A stretch of DNA of 64,000 bases from positions 1-64,000 of the forward strand of contig JAFZWY010000024.1 in NCBI GenBank assembly GCA_017617125.1, in the 5' to 3' direction. The stretch is from Bacteroidales bacterium (GTDB lineage: Bacteria; Bacteroidota; Bacteroidia; Bacteroidales; ML635J-15). The notes under the pieces are model-generated. The model searched no databases and was not told the DNA's origin. It saw only the letters and a list, made by a program, of their open reading frames with translations. How positions within the stretch are numbered: the first letter of the stretch is position 1; each line of letters starts with the position of its first letter. The translations under genes and the position numbers were made by a program. Below are positions 20,279 through 27,550 of this stretch, one piece after another.

Positions 20279-21135
20279 AGAAATTATTTTTTCTGATGGT
20301 GGCGATTGCCCTTTTTGCAGTAAAAGGATTCGCTCAGGAACAAATTGCGGAAGAGGCCGCAACCGAAAATGACATTGAAGCGATTGCCGAAGATAATTCG
20401 AGTTTCATTGCCGACAACAAGGAGTTCGACCCCGACATCGCACGCGAATTTGCGGATGAGATGACTGCAATACCATCGCCAAACGACATTCTTGGCATTC
20501 CGCTGTGGAACAAGGACAGTTTGCTCTCAATGTTCGTTTTGTTCCTTGTGAATATTATAATCTGCTGGCTGATAGTACATTTCCTGTATTATCGCAAGAG
20601 CAAACGCAAGGACTATTACTTTACATTTATGCTGTTTGGCACAACGGTGTTCTTGTTGATGAACCTACTCAACAATGTGAACCTTGCAATGGGCTTCGCA
20701 ATGGGTCTGTTCGCCATCTTCGGGCTTATCCGCTACCGTACCGAGCCTCTGCCAATCCGCGAGATGACCTATCTGTTTGTGATTATTGGCATTTCGGTAA
20801 TCAACGGTCTGGCAATGAGCCACGGATATATCAATCTGCTTGCAGTTAATGTGCTGTTTATACTTGTGATACTTATTTTCGATGGCAACAAGGCCATTAA
20901 GCATGTGGCTACCAAGATTGTCCTCTACGAGCGCATCGAACTTGTAAAACATGGCCGTGAGGACGAACTTATTGCCGATCTCAAGGAACGCACAGGTCTA
21001 GACATCCAGCGTATCGAAGTGGGACACATTGATTTTCTGCGCGATGTTGCTTACATCAAGATTTACTACACTCCTATCAGCGACCAGATTAATAGCATTG
21101 ACACAATGGTCAAGCATAAGGATTTTATGAAATAA
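20275..21135 (+). CDS. DUF4956 membrane protein
   Basis: A 286-residue membrane protein. A signal-like segment (4-20) and an acidic stretch (21-70) precede five hydrophobic segments at about 83-104, 115-133, 137-152, 164-182 and 186-203, then a soluble C-terminal domain (204-286). Between segments lies the DUF4956 hallmark RYRTEPLPIREMTYLF (153-168). DUF4956 genes recur next to VTC-domain genes, so it may be the membrane channel or anchor for the polymer that enzyme makes; this is inference. The acidic N-terminal extension with signal peptide is unusual as far as I can judge. Confidence 0.82.
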   Translation: MKKLFFLMVAIALFAVKGFAQEQIAEEAATENDIEAIAEDNSSFIADNKEFDPDIAREFADEMTAIPSPNDILGIPLWNKDSLLSMFVLFLVNIIICWLIVHFLYYRKSKRKDYYFTFMLFGTTVFLLMNLLNNVNLAMGFAMGLFAIFGLIRYRTEPLPIREMTYLFVIIGISVINGLAMSHGYINLLAVNVLFILVILIFDGNKAIKHVATKIVLYERIELVKHGREDELIADLKERTGLDIQRIEVGHIDFLRDVAYIKIYYTPISDQINSIDTMVKHKDFMK

Positions 21136-21138
21136 AAT

Positions 21139-21816
21139 TTGAAGTATCTTAAATACATAATATTAATGTCGAACTTGGTTTGTCTGTTCGCCTGCAATAT
21201 GCAGGCGCAGACAACCGATTTTGGTGCGATTGTAGGTGCAGGATACTCTGGCAAGATTGTAAAGGGATTCGGCTATTCGGTGGAAGGCGAAGTAAAGACA
21301 TGGGGCAATTTCACAAAATTCAACCGACTGAAAGTGTCGGCAGGATTGGGTTATTCGTTCTGGGAAAGACGCTTCAAGGTTTCTGCCGACTTCGACTATA
21401 TCCTGAAAAATAGGGAAACCTACATGGAGAACCGCTATCGCGTGAGTGGTGGACTTACCTATTCCGAGAAGATAAGGAATTTCAAGTTGTCGTTGCGGGC
21501 GAAGTATCAGGCTTCGTTCTACGACGAATCTCGCGCATATCATAAGTACAACCCTAAAACATATATACGCAGTAGGTTTGAGATAACATACAGTTTCTTC
21601 AGCAAACCGCTGAAGCTGTATGCCTCAACCGAAATATTTGTGCGTCTTTACAAGCCCGATGCCCGTTTTATCGATGAGGTGCGCAGTGTTGTGGGCGTAA
21701 ACTATAGGATTAACAAGAACAATTCTATGGACTTTTACCTTCGTTCCGACAACGAGGTGCAGGTGAAGAATCCTGCTAATATTTTCTATGTCGGGGTGGG
21801 GTATAATTTCAAGTAG
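21139..21816 (+). CDS. DUF2490-type outer-membrane beta-barrel
   Basis: A 225-residue exported protein ending in an aromatic residue pattern (YVGVGYNFK) typical of small outer-membrane barrels; alternating strands such as RLKVSAGLGYSFWERRFKVSADFDYIL and RYRVSGGLTYSEKIRNFKLSLRAKYQ match DUF2490. The start is taken as TTG at 21139, which gives a positively charged signal peptide (MKYLKY..., ending QAQ); ATG at 21166 would remove that charge. It closes the operon 3 nt after the DUF4956 gene and may be the outer-membrane part of the system. Confidence 0.78.
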   Translation: MKYLKYIILMSNLVCLFACNMQAQTTDFGAIVGAGYSGKIVKGFGYSVEGEVKTWGNFTKFNRLKVSAGLGYSFWERRFKVSADFDYILKNRETYMENRYRVSGGLTYSEKIRNFKLSLRAKYQASFYDESRAYHKYNPKTYIRSRFEITYSFFSKPLKLYASTEIFVRLYKPDARFIDEVRSVVGVNYRINKNNSMDFYLRSDNEVQVKNPANIFYVGVGYNFK

Positions 21817-21863
21817 AATTTAAGGCATTTTTACGTTTCGTTGTTATGTTTGCACTAAATGTC

Positions 21864-21884
21864 ATGCTGAATTTATTTCAGCAT
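21864..21884. repeat. Short palindrome ATGCTGAA/TTCAGCAT
   Basis: Inverted repeat ATGCTGAA-5-TTCAGCAT with a degenerate cousin about 60 nt further (tctgaaacaagttcaggatgac). The pattern is like common Bacteroidota intergenic repeats. It fills the 185-nt gap between the convergent operon end and the phosphatase gene. Confidence 0.5.
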
Positions 21885-22001
21885 CCGTTACTATAGATTA
21901 CTTGCTACGCGGCGTGCTCTAAAGGGTCTGAAACAAGTTCAGGATGACTGTGGGAGAAACAAGTTCTGGATGACATTCTGTGTTTTTGTCTTTCAAATCC
22001 T

Positions 22002-22466
22002 TCAAATCTTCAAATCCTGCCTTATCCTCTCCAGCAGTCCCCTGCATCCATCATTCACATCTTGCCAAGTTGCTTCAAAATTGCCAGTATACCACGGGTC
22101 GGCAACATCGCGCGGATGGTCGGTGTAGTTCATCAATAGTGATATTTTGTGTTGCTTGTCTTCGCCAAGCATTCGTGAAAGGTTGCGCATATTATTTGCA
22201 TCCATTGCCACGATGTAGTCGTAATGTTCGTAGTCGCGGCGTGTAATCTGGCGCGCAGTCTTTCCGTCGCACGAGATTCCGTGTTCTGCCAGTTTGCGGC
22301 GTGCTGGCGGATATACTGGATTGCCGATTTCCTCGGTTGATGTTGCTGCCGAAGCAATCTCGAACTGGTCGGCGATTCCTGCGTCTGCAACTATTTTCTT
22401 CATTACAAATTCGGCCATAGGGCTGCGGCATATGTTGCCGTGACATACGAAAAGAATGCGTTTCAT
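22002..22466 (-). CDS. Low-molecular-weight protein-tyrosine phosphatase
   Basis: A 154-residue enzyme with the LMW-PTP active-site loop CHGNICRS (Cys8, Arg14) at its N-terminus and the general-acid DPWY motif near residue 120 (VADPWYTGNF). It hydrolyses phosphotyrosine, often on kinases that control exopolysaccharide export. The start is placed at 22466 (MKRILFVCHGNICRS); the open frame seven codons further up has no support. No tyrosine kinase gene is adjacent. Confidence 0.93.
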   Translation of the reverse strand: MKRILFVCHGNICRSPMAEFVMKKIVADAGIADQFEIASAATSTEEIGNPVYPPARRKLAEHGISCDGKTARQITRRDYEHYDYIVAMDANNMRNLSRMLGEDKQHKISLLMNYTDHPRDVADPWYTGNFEATWQDVNDGCRGLLERIRQDLKI

Positions 22467-22603
22467 TGTTTGTGCTGTTTGGCGCAAAAATAGTGTAATT
22501 TATTTAATCCTTGAATGCTCCACAGATGTTGCCAGCAACGGTTCTGCCAAACCATTCAAATTTTTCAATCGTAAATTGAACATCTAAAATCGTAAAATTT
22601 CTT

Positions 22604-22611
22604 TACCTTTG
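22604..22611 (+). promoter_or_regulatory. Bacteroidota -7 box upstream of a structured leader
   Basis: TACCTTTG matches TAnnTTTG. No consensus -33 TTTG at the right distance. It is the only good box in the 394-nt gap before the HTH gene at 22861, about 250 nt upstream of that ATG, so a long leader or a separate small RNA would result. Confidence 0.45.
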
Positions 22612-22616
22612 TCCAA

Positions 22617-22840
22617 AATTCTAATATTGAACAGAATGTAGAACTGGATTATAGACATATCAAATAGCGTTTCGAGGCTATTCTTGATGCTCAATTACCA
22701 CATCTGTCCCTTTGGGGACTTTCAACTCAAGAATAAGTTTCCAGAAATGTCGTGTACTGCACGGCGTGGAAAACTTGTTAGAGAGTGTGGGCGTGGTAAC
22801 CCGAGCATCAGGCAAGAAATTAGTTCCACGCTGTTTTTTG
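22617..22840 (+). ncRNA. Candidate structured RNA or leader (about 220 nt)
   Basis: Between the -7 box and a T6 run are three strong hairpins read by eye: 22659-22688 (ATCAA and TAGC arms around GTTTCGAG), 22706-22719 (GTCCC-TTTG-GGGAC), and a long stem 22761-22771 with 22824-22834 (11 pairs, core GCGTGGAA/TTCCACGC) enclosing about 52 nt that contains CTTG/CAAG and GGG/CCC pairs. The last stem is followed by TTTTTT, so transcription could end at about 22838, 23 nt before the HTH gene. It could be a free small RNA (6S-like size) or an attenuator of the HTH gene. No known family was recognised. Confidence 0.35.
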
Positions 22841-22860
22841 TGTCGCAACGGCAAGGCATA

Positions 22861-23205
22861 ATGGCACAACAGGCAAACTTACATATCGGACAACTCATTA
22901 AAGCTGTATTCGACAAAAGCGGAATGAGCGTGGCAGAATTTGCACGGCAGATAAACTGCGAGCGCACCAATGTTTATACCATTTTCCGGCGCCGTACAAT
23001 CGATGTCGAGTTGCTTGTACGAATATCCTACATATTGAACCATAATTTCCTTGACGACATAATGCAGTTGACGGGACTACGGGCTAAATTCAGTCCGTCG
23101 CTAAATCTTAATATTTCGTTTGACAATCGTACCGCTGAAGAAACAAAGAAAGTGATGAAGCAACTGGAAAACCTGGTTGCAAATCTTGCAGTTTGTGAAA
23201 AATAA
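22861..23205 (+). CDS. Small HTH (XRE-like) regulator
   Basis: A 114-residue protein. Residues about 8-65 form a lambda-repressor-like helix-turn-helix (IGQLIKAVFDKSGMSVAEFAR, QINCERTNVYTIFRRRTIDVELLVRIS); the last 45 residues (EETKKVMKQLENLVANL) look helical and may dimerise. The ATG at 22861 is chosen because upstream in-frame codons fall in the structured leader and look unlike protein. It stands alone, and its target is unknown. Confidence 0.82.
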   Translation: MAQQANLHIGQLIKAVFDKSGMSVAEFARQINCERTNVYTIFRRRTIDVELLVRISYILNHNFLDDIMQLTGLRAKFSPSLNLNISFDNRTAEETKKVMKQLENLVANLAVCEK

Positions 23206-23264
23206 TTACGAAAAACGTGATTATTAATTACTAGTGATTATTGCTTTTTATTGCTTGTATTGAG

Positions 23265-23272
23265 TAGATTTG
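23265..23272 (+). promoter_or_regulatory. Bacteroidota promoter of the 23300 gene
   Basis: TAGATTTG matches TAnnTTTG, with TTG 21 nt upstream (23241-23243). The ATG follows 28 nt after the box. Confidence 0.6.
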
Positions 23273-23299
23273 TATGCAAAATAACAACCCTAATATATC

Positions 23300-23821
23300 A
23301 TGGAGAAGATTTTTATTCTTTTTTGTGCTCTCGTGGTAGCTGTCGGTACTTTCGCCCAAAGCGCAGTAGTTTCATCTGGCAATAGTTTCTCTGGTTCCGA
23401 CTGCTCGGTAAGCTACACTGTTGGTCAAATCGGATATAATGACTATTCGAGAAACATGCTGTTCAATGAAGGCGTTCAGCAGCCATACGAAATTTATGAC
23501 ATTACTGATGAAACCGTCGCCATGCAAGGTGAAAATTCGGCACAGCGCGGGACATTGGATGTGGAAGAAACAACCCGCAGCATCTCGTTGTCGGCATACC
23601 CCAACCCAACCGACGATTTTCTGAACCTCGTTGTCGATGGCGACGACCTTGGAGCAATGAAATGTACGGTTTATGATGTTTCGGGACGACAGGTTTCGGA
23701 TCGTAGCATTTTCGTTGGCGAAACACGTCTTGACATGGGCAATCTGCCACCAGCTACGTATTTCGTAAGGGTGACCGAAGGAAACGAATTGCTGAGGACA
23801 TTCAAAGTGGTGAAGAAATAG
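23300..23821 (+). CDS. Small secreted protein with type IX sorting domain
   Basis: A 173-residue exported protein: signal peptide (1-19, ending GTFAQ), a short N-terminal part that matches the common pattern SSGNSFSGSDCSVSYTVGQIGY...NEGVQQPYE found at the start of many Bacteroidota sorted proteins, and a C-terminal type IX sorting domain from about residue 99 (YPNPTDDFLNL) to the end (TYFVRVTEGNELLRTFKVVKK). It has almost no cargo domain, so it may be a minimal surface anchor. It has its own promoter. Confidence 0.85.
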   Translation: MEKIFILFCALVVAVGTFAQSAVVSSGNSFSGSDCSVSYTVGQIGYNDYSRNMLFNEGVQQPYEIYDITDETVAMQGENSAQRGTLDVEETTRSISLSAYPNPTDDFLNLVVDGDDLGAMKCTVYDVSGRQVSDRSIFVGETRLDMGNLPPATYFVRVTEGNELLRTFKVVKK

Positions 23822-23826
23822 CCGCT

Positions 23827-23846
23827 CCCTGAGCGTAGTCGAAGGG
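23827..23846. repeat. CCCTGAGC...GAAGGG intergenic repeat
   Basis: The 20-nt CCCTGAGCGTAGTCGAAGGG lies 5 nt after a stop codon. The complementary form (CTTCGACTGCGCTCAG) is found again at 48048-48063. This short sequence is common between genes in many bacteria. Confidence 0.5.
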
Positions 23847-23975
23847 TCGGCGTGACGTAATAATGGTCAATGAATAATTATATAATAGTCCAGCGGGCTG
23901 ACAGACTGCAAGCCTTTGAGCCTTTGAGCCTGCCAGACAAACAAATAAGTAAAAACAAAAAATAATAATATAACA

Positions 23976-25787
23976 ATGAAGAAATTTTTATTAACAACCC
24001 TATGCTTTCTGATTGGTGTGCTTGCATTTGCGCAGGCTCCACAGAAAATGAGCTATCAAGCAGTAATCCGCGACAACAGCGGAAACTTAGTAGCAAACCA
24101 GCAGATTTCGATGCGCATAAGCATACTGAAGGAATCAGTAATAGGTTCAGTTGAACAGCCTTCGGATGGAAGGACAAGGGCTGGAGGGGGCTCGTTAGCG
24201 CCCGATCAGACGATCAATGCTGAAGTATATATCGAGACTCATTCCGTTACAACCAATGCCAATGGCTTGGCTTCGATAGAGATAGGTGCAGGAACCCCGA
24301 CAAATGCTGCATATAGCTTTTCGTCCATCGACTGGTCGGAAGGTACATATTTCATAAAGACCGATGTTGATTTGAACGGTGGCACGCGATTCAAGACTAT
24401 TGGTACAAGCCAGCTTATATCCGTCCCCTACGCGATGTACGCGCAGAAGGCCGGTAGCGCGGTTGCCGAAACCGACCCGCAGTTCAATGCTTGGGACAAG
24501 GACTACAACGACTTGACCAATCGTCCAGAAATTCCAACCGTTCCAACGAATGTTAGTGCATTTACCAACGATGCGAACTACATTACTTCCGCAGATGTTC
24601 CAGCACAAGTTAATGCCGACTGGAACGCGACAAGCGGTGCGGGGCAGATTTTGAACAAACCCGAATTTTTCAGTGGAAACTATAATGATTTGACTAACAA
24701 ACCAGCAATTCCAACTGTGCCGACAAATGTTTCTGCATTCACCAACGATGCGAACTACATAACTGATGAAATCCAATCGCTGGCAGAAGTGCTTTTAATA
24801 AATAATTCAGCCAGTGATATGCAGATAAAAAATGTAGCTAATCCTACAGAAGATCAAGATGTGGTGACAAAGAAATATGTGGATGATATTGTCTTTCAAT
24901 TACAATCAGTAATAGATTCTATGAATAATGTTATTAATGCAATGCACACAGGTGTTCCAACATCATATACTATTGTTTTTGATTCAAACGGAGCTTCTGG
25001 GACAATGGAATCTATATCTATATACCCCGGTTCATTATATACTATTCCAATGAGTACATATAATAATGATGATGTCTTTATTTGCTGGAATACATCTATT
25101 GATGGAACCGGAGCTAGCTATTATCCAGGACAAGTTATCGCAATATGGTCAAATATAACACTATATGCTCAATGGTTAGAAAATCCTTTTACAGATTCCA
25201 GAGATGGCAATACATATTTATCCATCCGTATAGGCGATCAAATATGGATGGCAGAAAACTTGCGATATGAAGGAAATACTGCATTAGGTACAACAATGAG
25301 TGAAACAGAGAAATATCGCTATTATTCAGGCGGTTATGAATATTATTTATCTACTTACGGATATTTATACAACTGGCCAGCTGCTATGAATGGAGCAAGT
25401 AGTAGCAATGCCAATCCAAGTGATGTTCAAGGAATTTGTCCTGATGGATGGCATTTGCCGAGTAAGGCCGAATGGGAACAATTATATGCAGCTTTAGATG
25501 ACAATGATAGGGGGTCTCAATTATCTAGTCGAGCAGATTTGTGGTTAAGTGGAGCTATGAAGCAGTCATCCCAGTTTGGGGTTAGTGGTTTTAATGCACT
25601 GCCAGCAGGAATGCGAACTAATAGTGGATCTGGTGGTCGTAGTGAAAAAGCATGTTTTTGGTCTTCTACAGAGAGTGGGGACTCTAATGCATATGATTAT
25701 TATATTAACTATTCTGATACGAATTTTAATAATTATGATAATAGCAAATCTTTTGGTTGTAGTGTCCGTTGCGTTCGAGATTATTAA
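23976..25787 (+). CDS. Mosaic surface protein with InlB-type and FISUMP domains
   Basis: A 603-residue exported protein. Order: signal peptide (1-20); N-terminal domain 21-160 (MSYQAVIRDNSGNLV..., common in Bacteroidota surface proteins); a fibre-like stretch 161-265 with two near-identical copies of YNDLTN(R/K)P(E/A)IPTVPTN, VSAFTNDANYIT; a helical link 268-325; a Listeria-Bacteroides (InlB B-type) repeat 331-400 (YTIVFDSNGASG...ITLYAQW); and a C-terminal FISUMP domain 404-603 (DGNTYLSIRIGDQIWMAENL, CPDGWHLPSKAEWEQL). DNA becomes clearly more AT-rich from about 24770, as if the C-terminal half came from elsewhere. No type IX domain is seen. Likely an adhesin-like protein. Confidence 0.82.
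   Translation: MKKFLLTTLCFLIGVLAFAQAPQKMSYQAVIRDNSGNLVANQQISMRISILKESVIGSVEQPSDGRTRAGGGSLAPDQTINAEVYIETHSVTTNANGLASIEIGAGTPTNAAYSFSSIDWSEGTYFIKTDVDLNGGTRFKTIGTSQLISVPYAMYAQKAGSAVAETDPQFNAWDKDYNDLTNRPEIPTVPTNVSAFTNDANYITSADVPAQVNADWNATSGAGQILNKPEFFSGNYNDLTNKPAIPTVPTNVSAFTNDANYITDEIQSLAEVLLINNSASDMQIKNVANPTEDQDVVTKKYVDDIVFQLQSVIDSMNNVINAMHTGVPTSYTIVFDSNGASGTMESISIYPGSLYTIPMSTYNNDDVFICWNTSIDGTGASYYPGQVIAIWSNITLYAQWLENPFTDSRDGNTYLSIRIGDQIWMAENLRYEGNTALGTTMSETEKYRYYSGGYEYYLSTYGYLYNWPAAMNGASSSNANPSDVQGICPDGWHLPSKAEWEQLYAALDDNDRGSQLSSRADLWLSGAMKQSSQFGVSGFNALPAGMRTNSGSGGRSEKACFWSSTESGDSNAYDYYINYSDTNFNNYDNSKSFGCSVRCVRDY
24138..24221. repeat. Likely in-frame insertion of a REP-like sequence
   Basis: About 28 codons (residues 55-82 of the 23976 gene) interrupt an otherwise familiar domain; the flanks ISILKES and AEVYIETHSVTTNANGLASIE would join well. 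The inserted DNA is G-rich, with cagccttcggatggaagg and a GGGC...GCCC hairpin, like intergenic repeats in this phylum. Confidence 0.4.
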
Positions 25788-25833
25788 ACATAATTAGTAT
25801 ACAAGGGACTCTCGGAAATGGTGTTTTTTTAAT

Positions 25834-25855
25834 TACATTTGCAGATAAAATCTGC
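25834..25855 (+). promoter_or_regulatory. -7 box plus palindrome before the RAYT gene
   Basis: TACATTTG (25834-25841) matches TAnnTTTG. It runs straight into GCAGAT-AAA-ATCTGC (25841-25855), a perfect 6-bp hairpin that would sit at the 5' end of the transcript. Confidence 0.45.
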
Positions 25856-25864
25856 ATGATTATT

Positions 25865-26440
25865 ATGCCGTTCGATTACACGTAACTGCACCGCAAGGCA
25901 ATACGCCTGAAAGGTTACGATTATTCTCGAAACGGATTGTATTACATTACAATCTGCACCAAGGACAGGAAATGTCTGTTCGGCGAAATAAAGGATGGCA
26001 AGATGCAGAAAAACGAATACGGTGAAATCCTTGAATCGGTATGGAACGGATTGCCGTCGCATTACACGAACATCGTTCTGCACGAACACATTGTCATGCC
26101 CGACCATTTCCATGCAATAATACAAATCGACAACGGGCGTGATGATGGTGGTAATGCATCCGTAGGGGATGGTTTGAAACCGTCCCCTACGGATACGCAA
26201 CCGCCTGATCCGGGCATGCAACCGACGAAACACGGCCTTACCGAATTTGTTCGTGCATTAAAAACATTTTCGGCACGAAAAATTAACGAATTACGCCATA
26301 CGCAAGGCACACCCGTATGGCAACGCAATTATTACGAACATATTATCCGCAACGACGATGAATATTATCGAACCGTTAATTACATAAAGGAAAATCCTGC
26401 CAAATGGAATGATGATGACGGTAAGAGCGTTGTAATGTGA
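25865..26440 (+). pseudogene. REP-associated tyrosine transposase (RAYT), early stop codon
   Basis: RAYTs are single-strand DNA transposases of the IS200/Y1 type that act on REP palindromes. Catalytic parts are intact: HFH in VMPDHFHAIIQI and the tyrosine region WQRNYYEHIIR. The natural N-terminus begins at ATG 25865 (MPFDYT) but hits an in-frame TAA at 25883-25885, after which the family sequence HRKAIRLKGYDYSRNGLYYITICT continues. Translation would need readthrough or a start at CTG 25886 or TTG 25937 (167 aa). Its coding sequence also contains a REP-like palindrome (26158-26194) read as VGDGLKPSPTD. No terminal repeats mark it as a moving element. Confidence 0.85.
26158..26194. repeat. REP-like palindrome inside the RAYT reading frame
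   Basis: Two 18-nt arms with a 1-nt centre: left arm begins ATCCGTAGGGGA, right arm ends TCCCCTACGGAT; only one position fails to pair (a T facing G). It is in frame and adds about 12 residues to the transposase between its two conserved halves. Confidence 0.8.
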
Positions 26441-26481
26441 GACCATTTTTCATTTGTCGGTTACCAGAAAAGAAAATTCAT

Positions 26482-26489
26482 TATATTTG
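26482..26489 (+). promoter_or_regulatory. Bacteroidota -7 box of the 26519 gene
   Basis: TATATTTG matches TAnnTTTG and lies 29 nt before the ATG at 26519. Confidence 0.55.
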
Positions 26490-26518
26490 CACTCAATTAC
26501 GACAAAACAAAAACAATT

Positions 26519-27547
26519 ATGCATAAGATATTTCTGCCGCTCGCATTTTTGGTTGCATTTGCTCTATGCTCAAACGCACAGGAGAAAAAGGAATACAAGA
26601 TAGGAACAATCGCATTCTATAACCTTGAGAACCTTTTCGACACTCTTCCTGGAGCAAATGATGTGGAATTTACTCCCGAAGGACCCAAGAACTGGAATAC
26701 TGAAAAGTATTTCTCGAAGTTGGATCGTATGGCAGGTGTTATAGTGCAACTAGGTGCCGATGTTACTGGCACCGCCCCAATGATTGTCGGCGTGAGCGAA
26801 GTGGAAAACATTACCCCTCTCAACGATCTTGTAAGCCGTGAGGCTATGAAGCCATATAACTACAAGGTTGTGCATATCGACGGTCCCGACCGCCGTGGCG
26901 TTGACTGCGCATTGCTATACAGGGAGGATTTCTTCAAGGTTACCAATGTGCGTATGCATCGCGTGATATCGGAACAGGAAGGCTTTGTTACCCGCGACCA
27001 GATTGTTGTTTCGGGAATTTACGATGGCGAAGAAATGCATTTCATTGTACTCCACTGGCCGTCGCGTCTTGGCGGAGAGAAGCGCAGTTTGCCACGTCGT
27101 GCCGAAGCAGCGACAACTACCCGCCAAATCTTCGACTCCATTATGGCAATAAATCCCAATGCCAAGATAATCGCTATGGGCGACCTCAATGACGACCCAA
27201 TCAACGAGAGTTTGAAGAAGTATTGCAAGACTGTCGCTAAGAAGGACGAAGTTAAGGACGGAAAACTTTACGACCCTATGGAGGAACTGTACCGCAAGGG
27301 GATAGGCTCTCTGGCTTACGGCGACAGGTGGAACCTTTTCGACCAGATGATTTTCTCTCCGGCATTCGTAAGTAGCGACAAGTCGACATACGTGCATTAT
27401 GCCAGCCACGTGTTCAACAAGGCCTTCCTAACGCAGAAGGAAGGTCGTTACAAGGGCTATCCGCTGCGTACCTACGTCGGCACAACATATCAGTCGGGCT
27501 ACAGCGATCATTTCCCAGTTTATTCGTTCATAATCAAGGAGAAATAA
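26519..27547 (+). CDS. Secreted endonuclease/exonuclease/phosphatase family protein
   Basis: A 342-residue exported metal-dependent hydrolase with signal peptide 1-20 (ending CSNAQ). Motifs: IAFYNLENLFD (Asn), VGVSEVEN (catalytic Glu), LLYREDFF, FIVLHWPSRLGG (His), AMGDLNDDP (Asp/Asn) and SGYSDHFPVYSF (Asp-His). The N-LENLFD and GDLNDDP forms are typical of a Bacteroidota subgroup usually annotated as endonuclease or phosphatase; substrate unknown. It is the second EEP enzyme of the window and differs from the lipoprotein at 12974. It lies 3 nt before yifB. Confidence 0.88.
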   Translation: MHKIFLPLAFLVAFALCSNAQEKKEYKIGTIAFYNLENLFDTLPGANDVEFTPEGPKNWNTEKYFSKLDRMAGVIVQLGADVTGTAPMIVGVSEVENITPLNDLVSREAMKPYNYKVVHIDGPDRRGVDCALLYREDFFKVTNVRMHRVISEQEGFVTRDQIVVSGIYDGEEMHFIVLHWPSRLGGEKRSLPRRAEAATTTRQIFDSIMAINPNAKIIAMGDLNDDPINESLKKYCKTVAKKDEVKDGKLYDPMEELYRKGIGSLAYGDRWNLFDQMIFSPAFVSSDKSTYVHYASHVFNKAFLTQKEGRYKGYPLRTYVGTTYQSGYSDHFPVYSFIIKEK

Positions 27548-27550
27548 ACT

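Noticed and set aside
22684..22860. Upstream extension of the HTH gene
   Set aside because: The added 59 residues coincide with strong RNA hairpins and look unlike protein.
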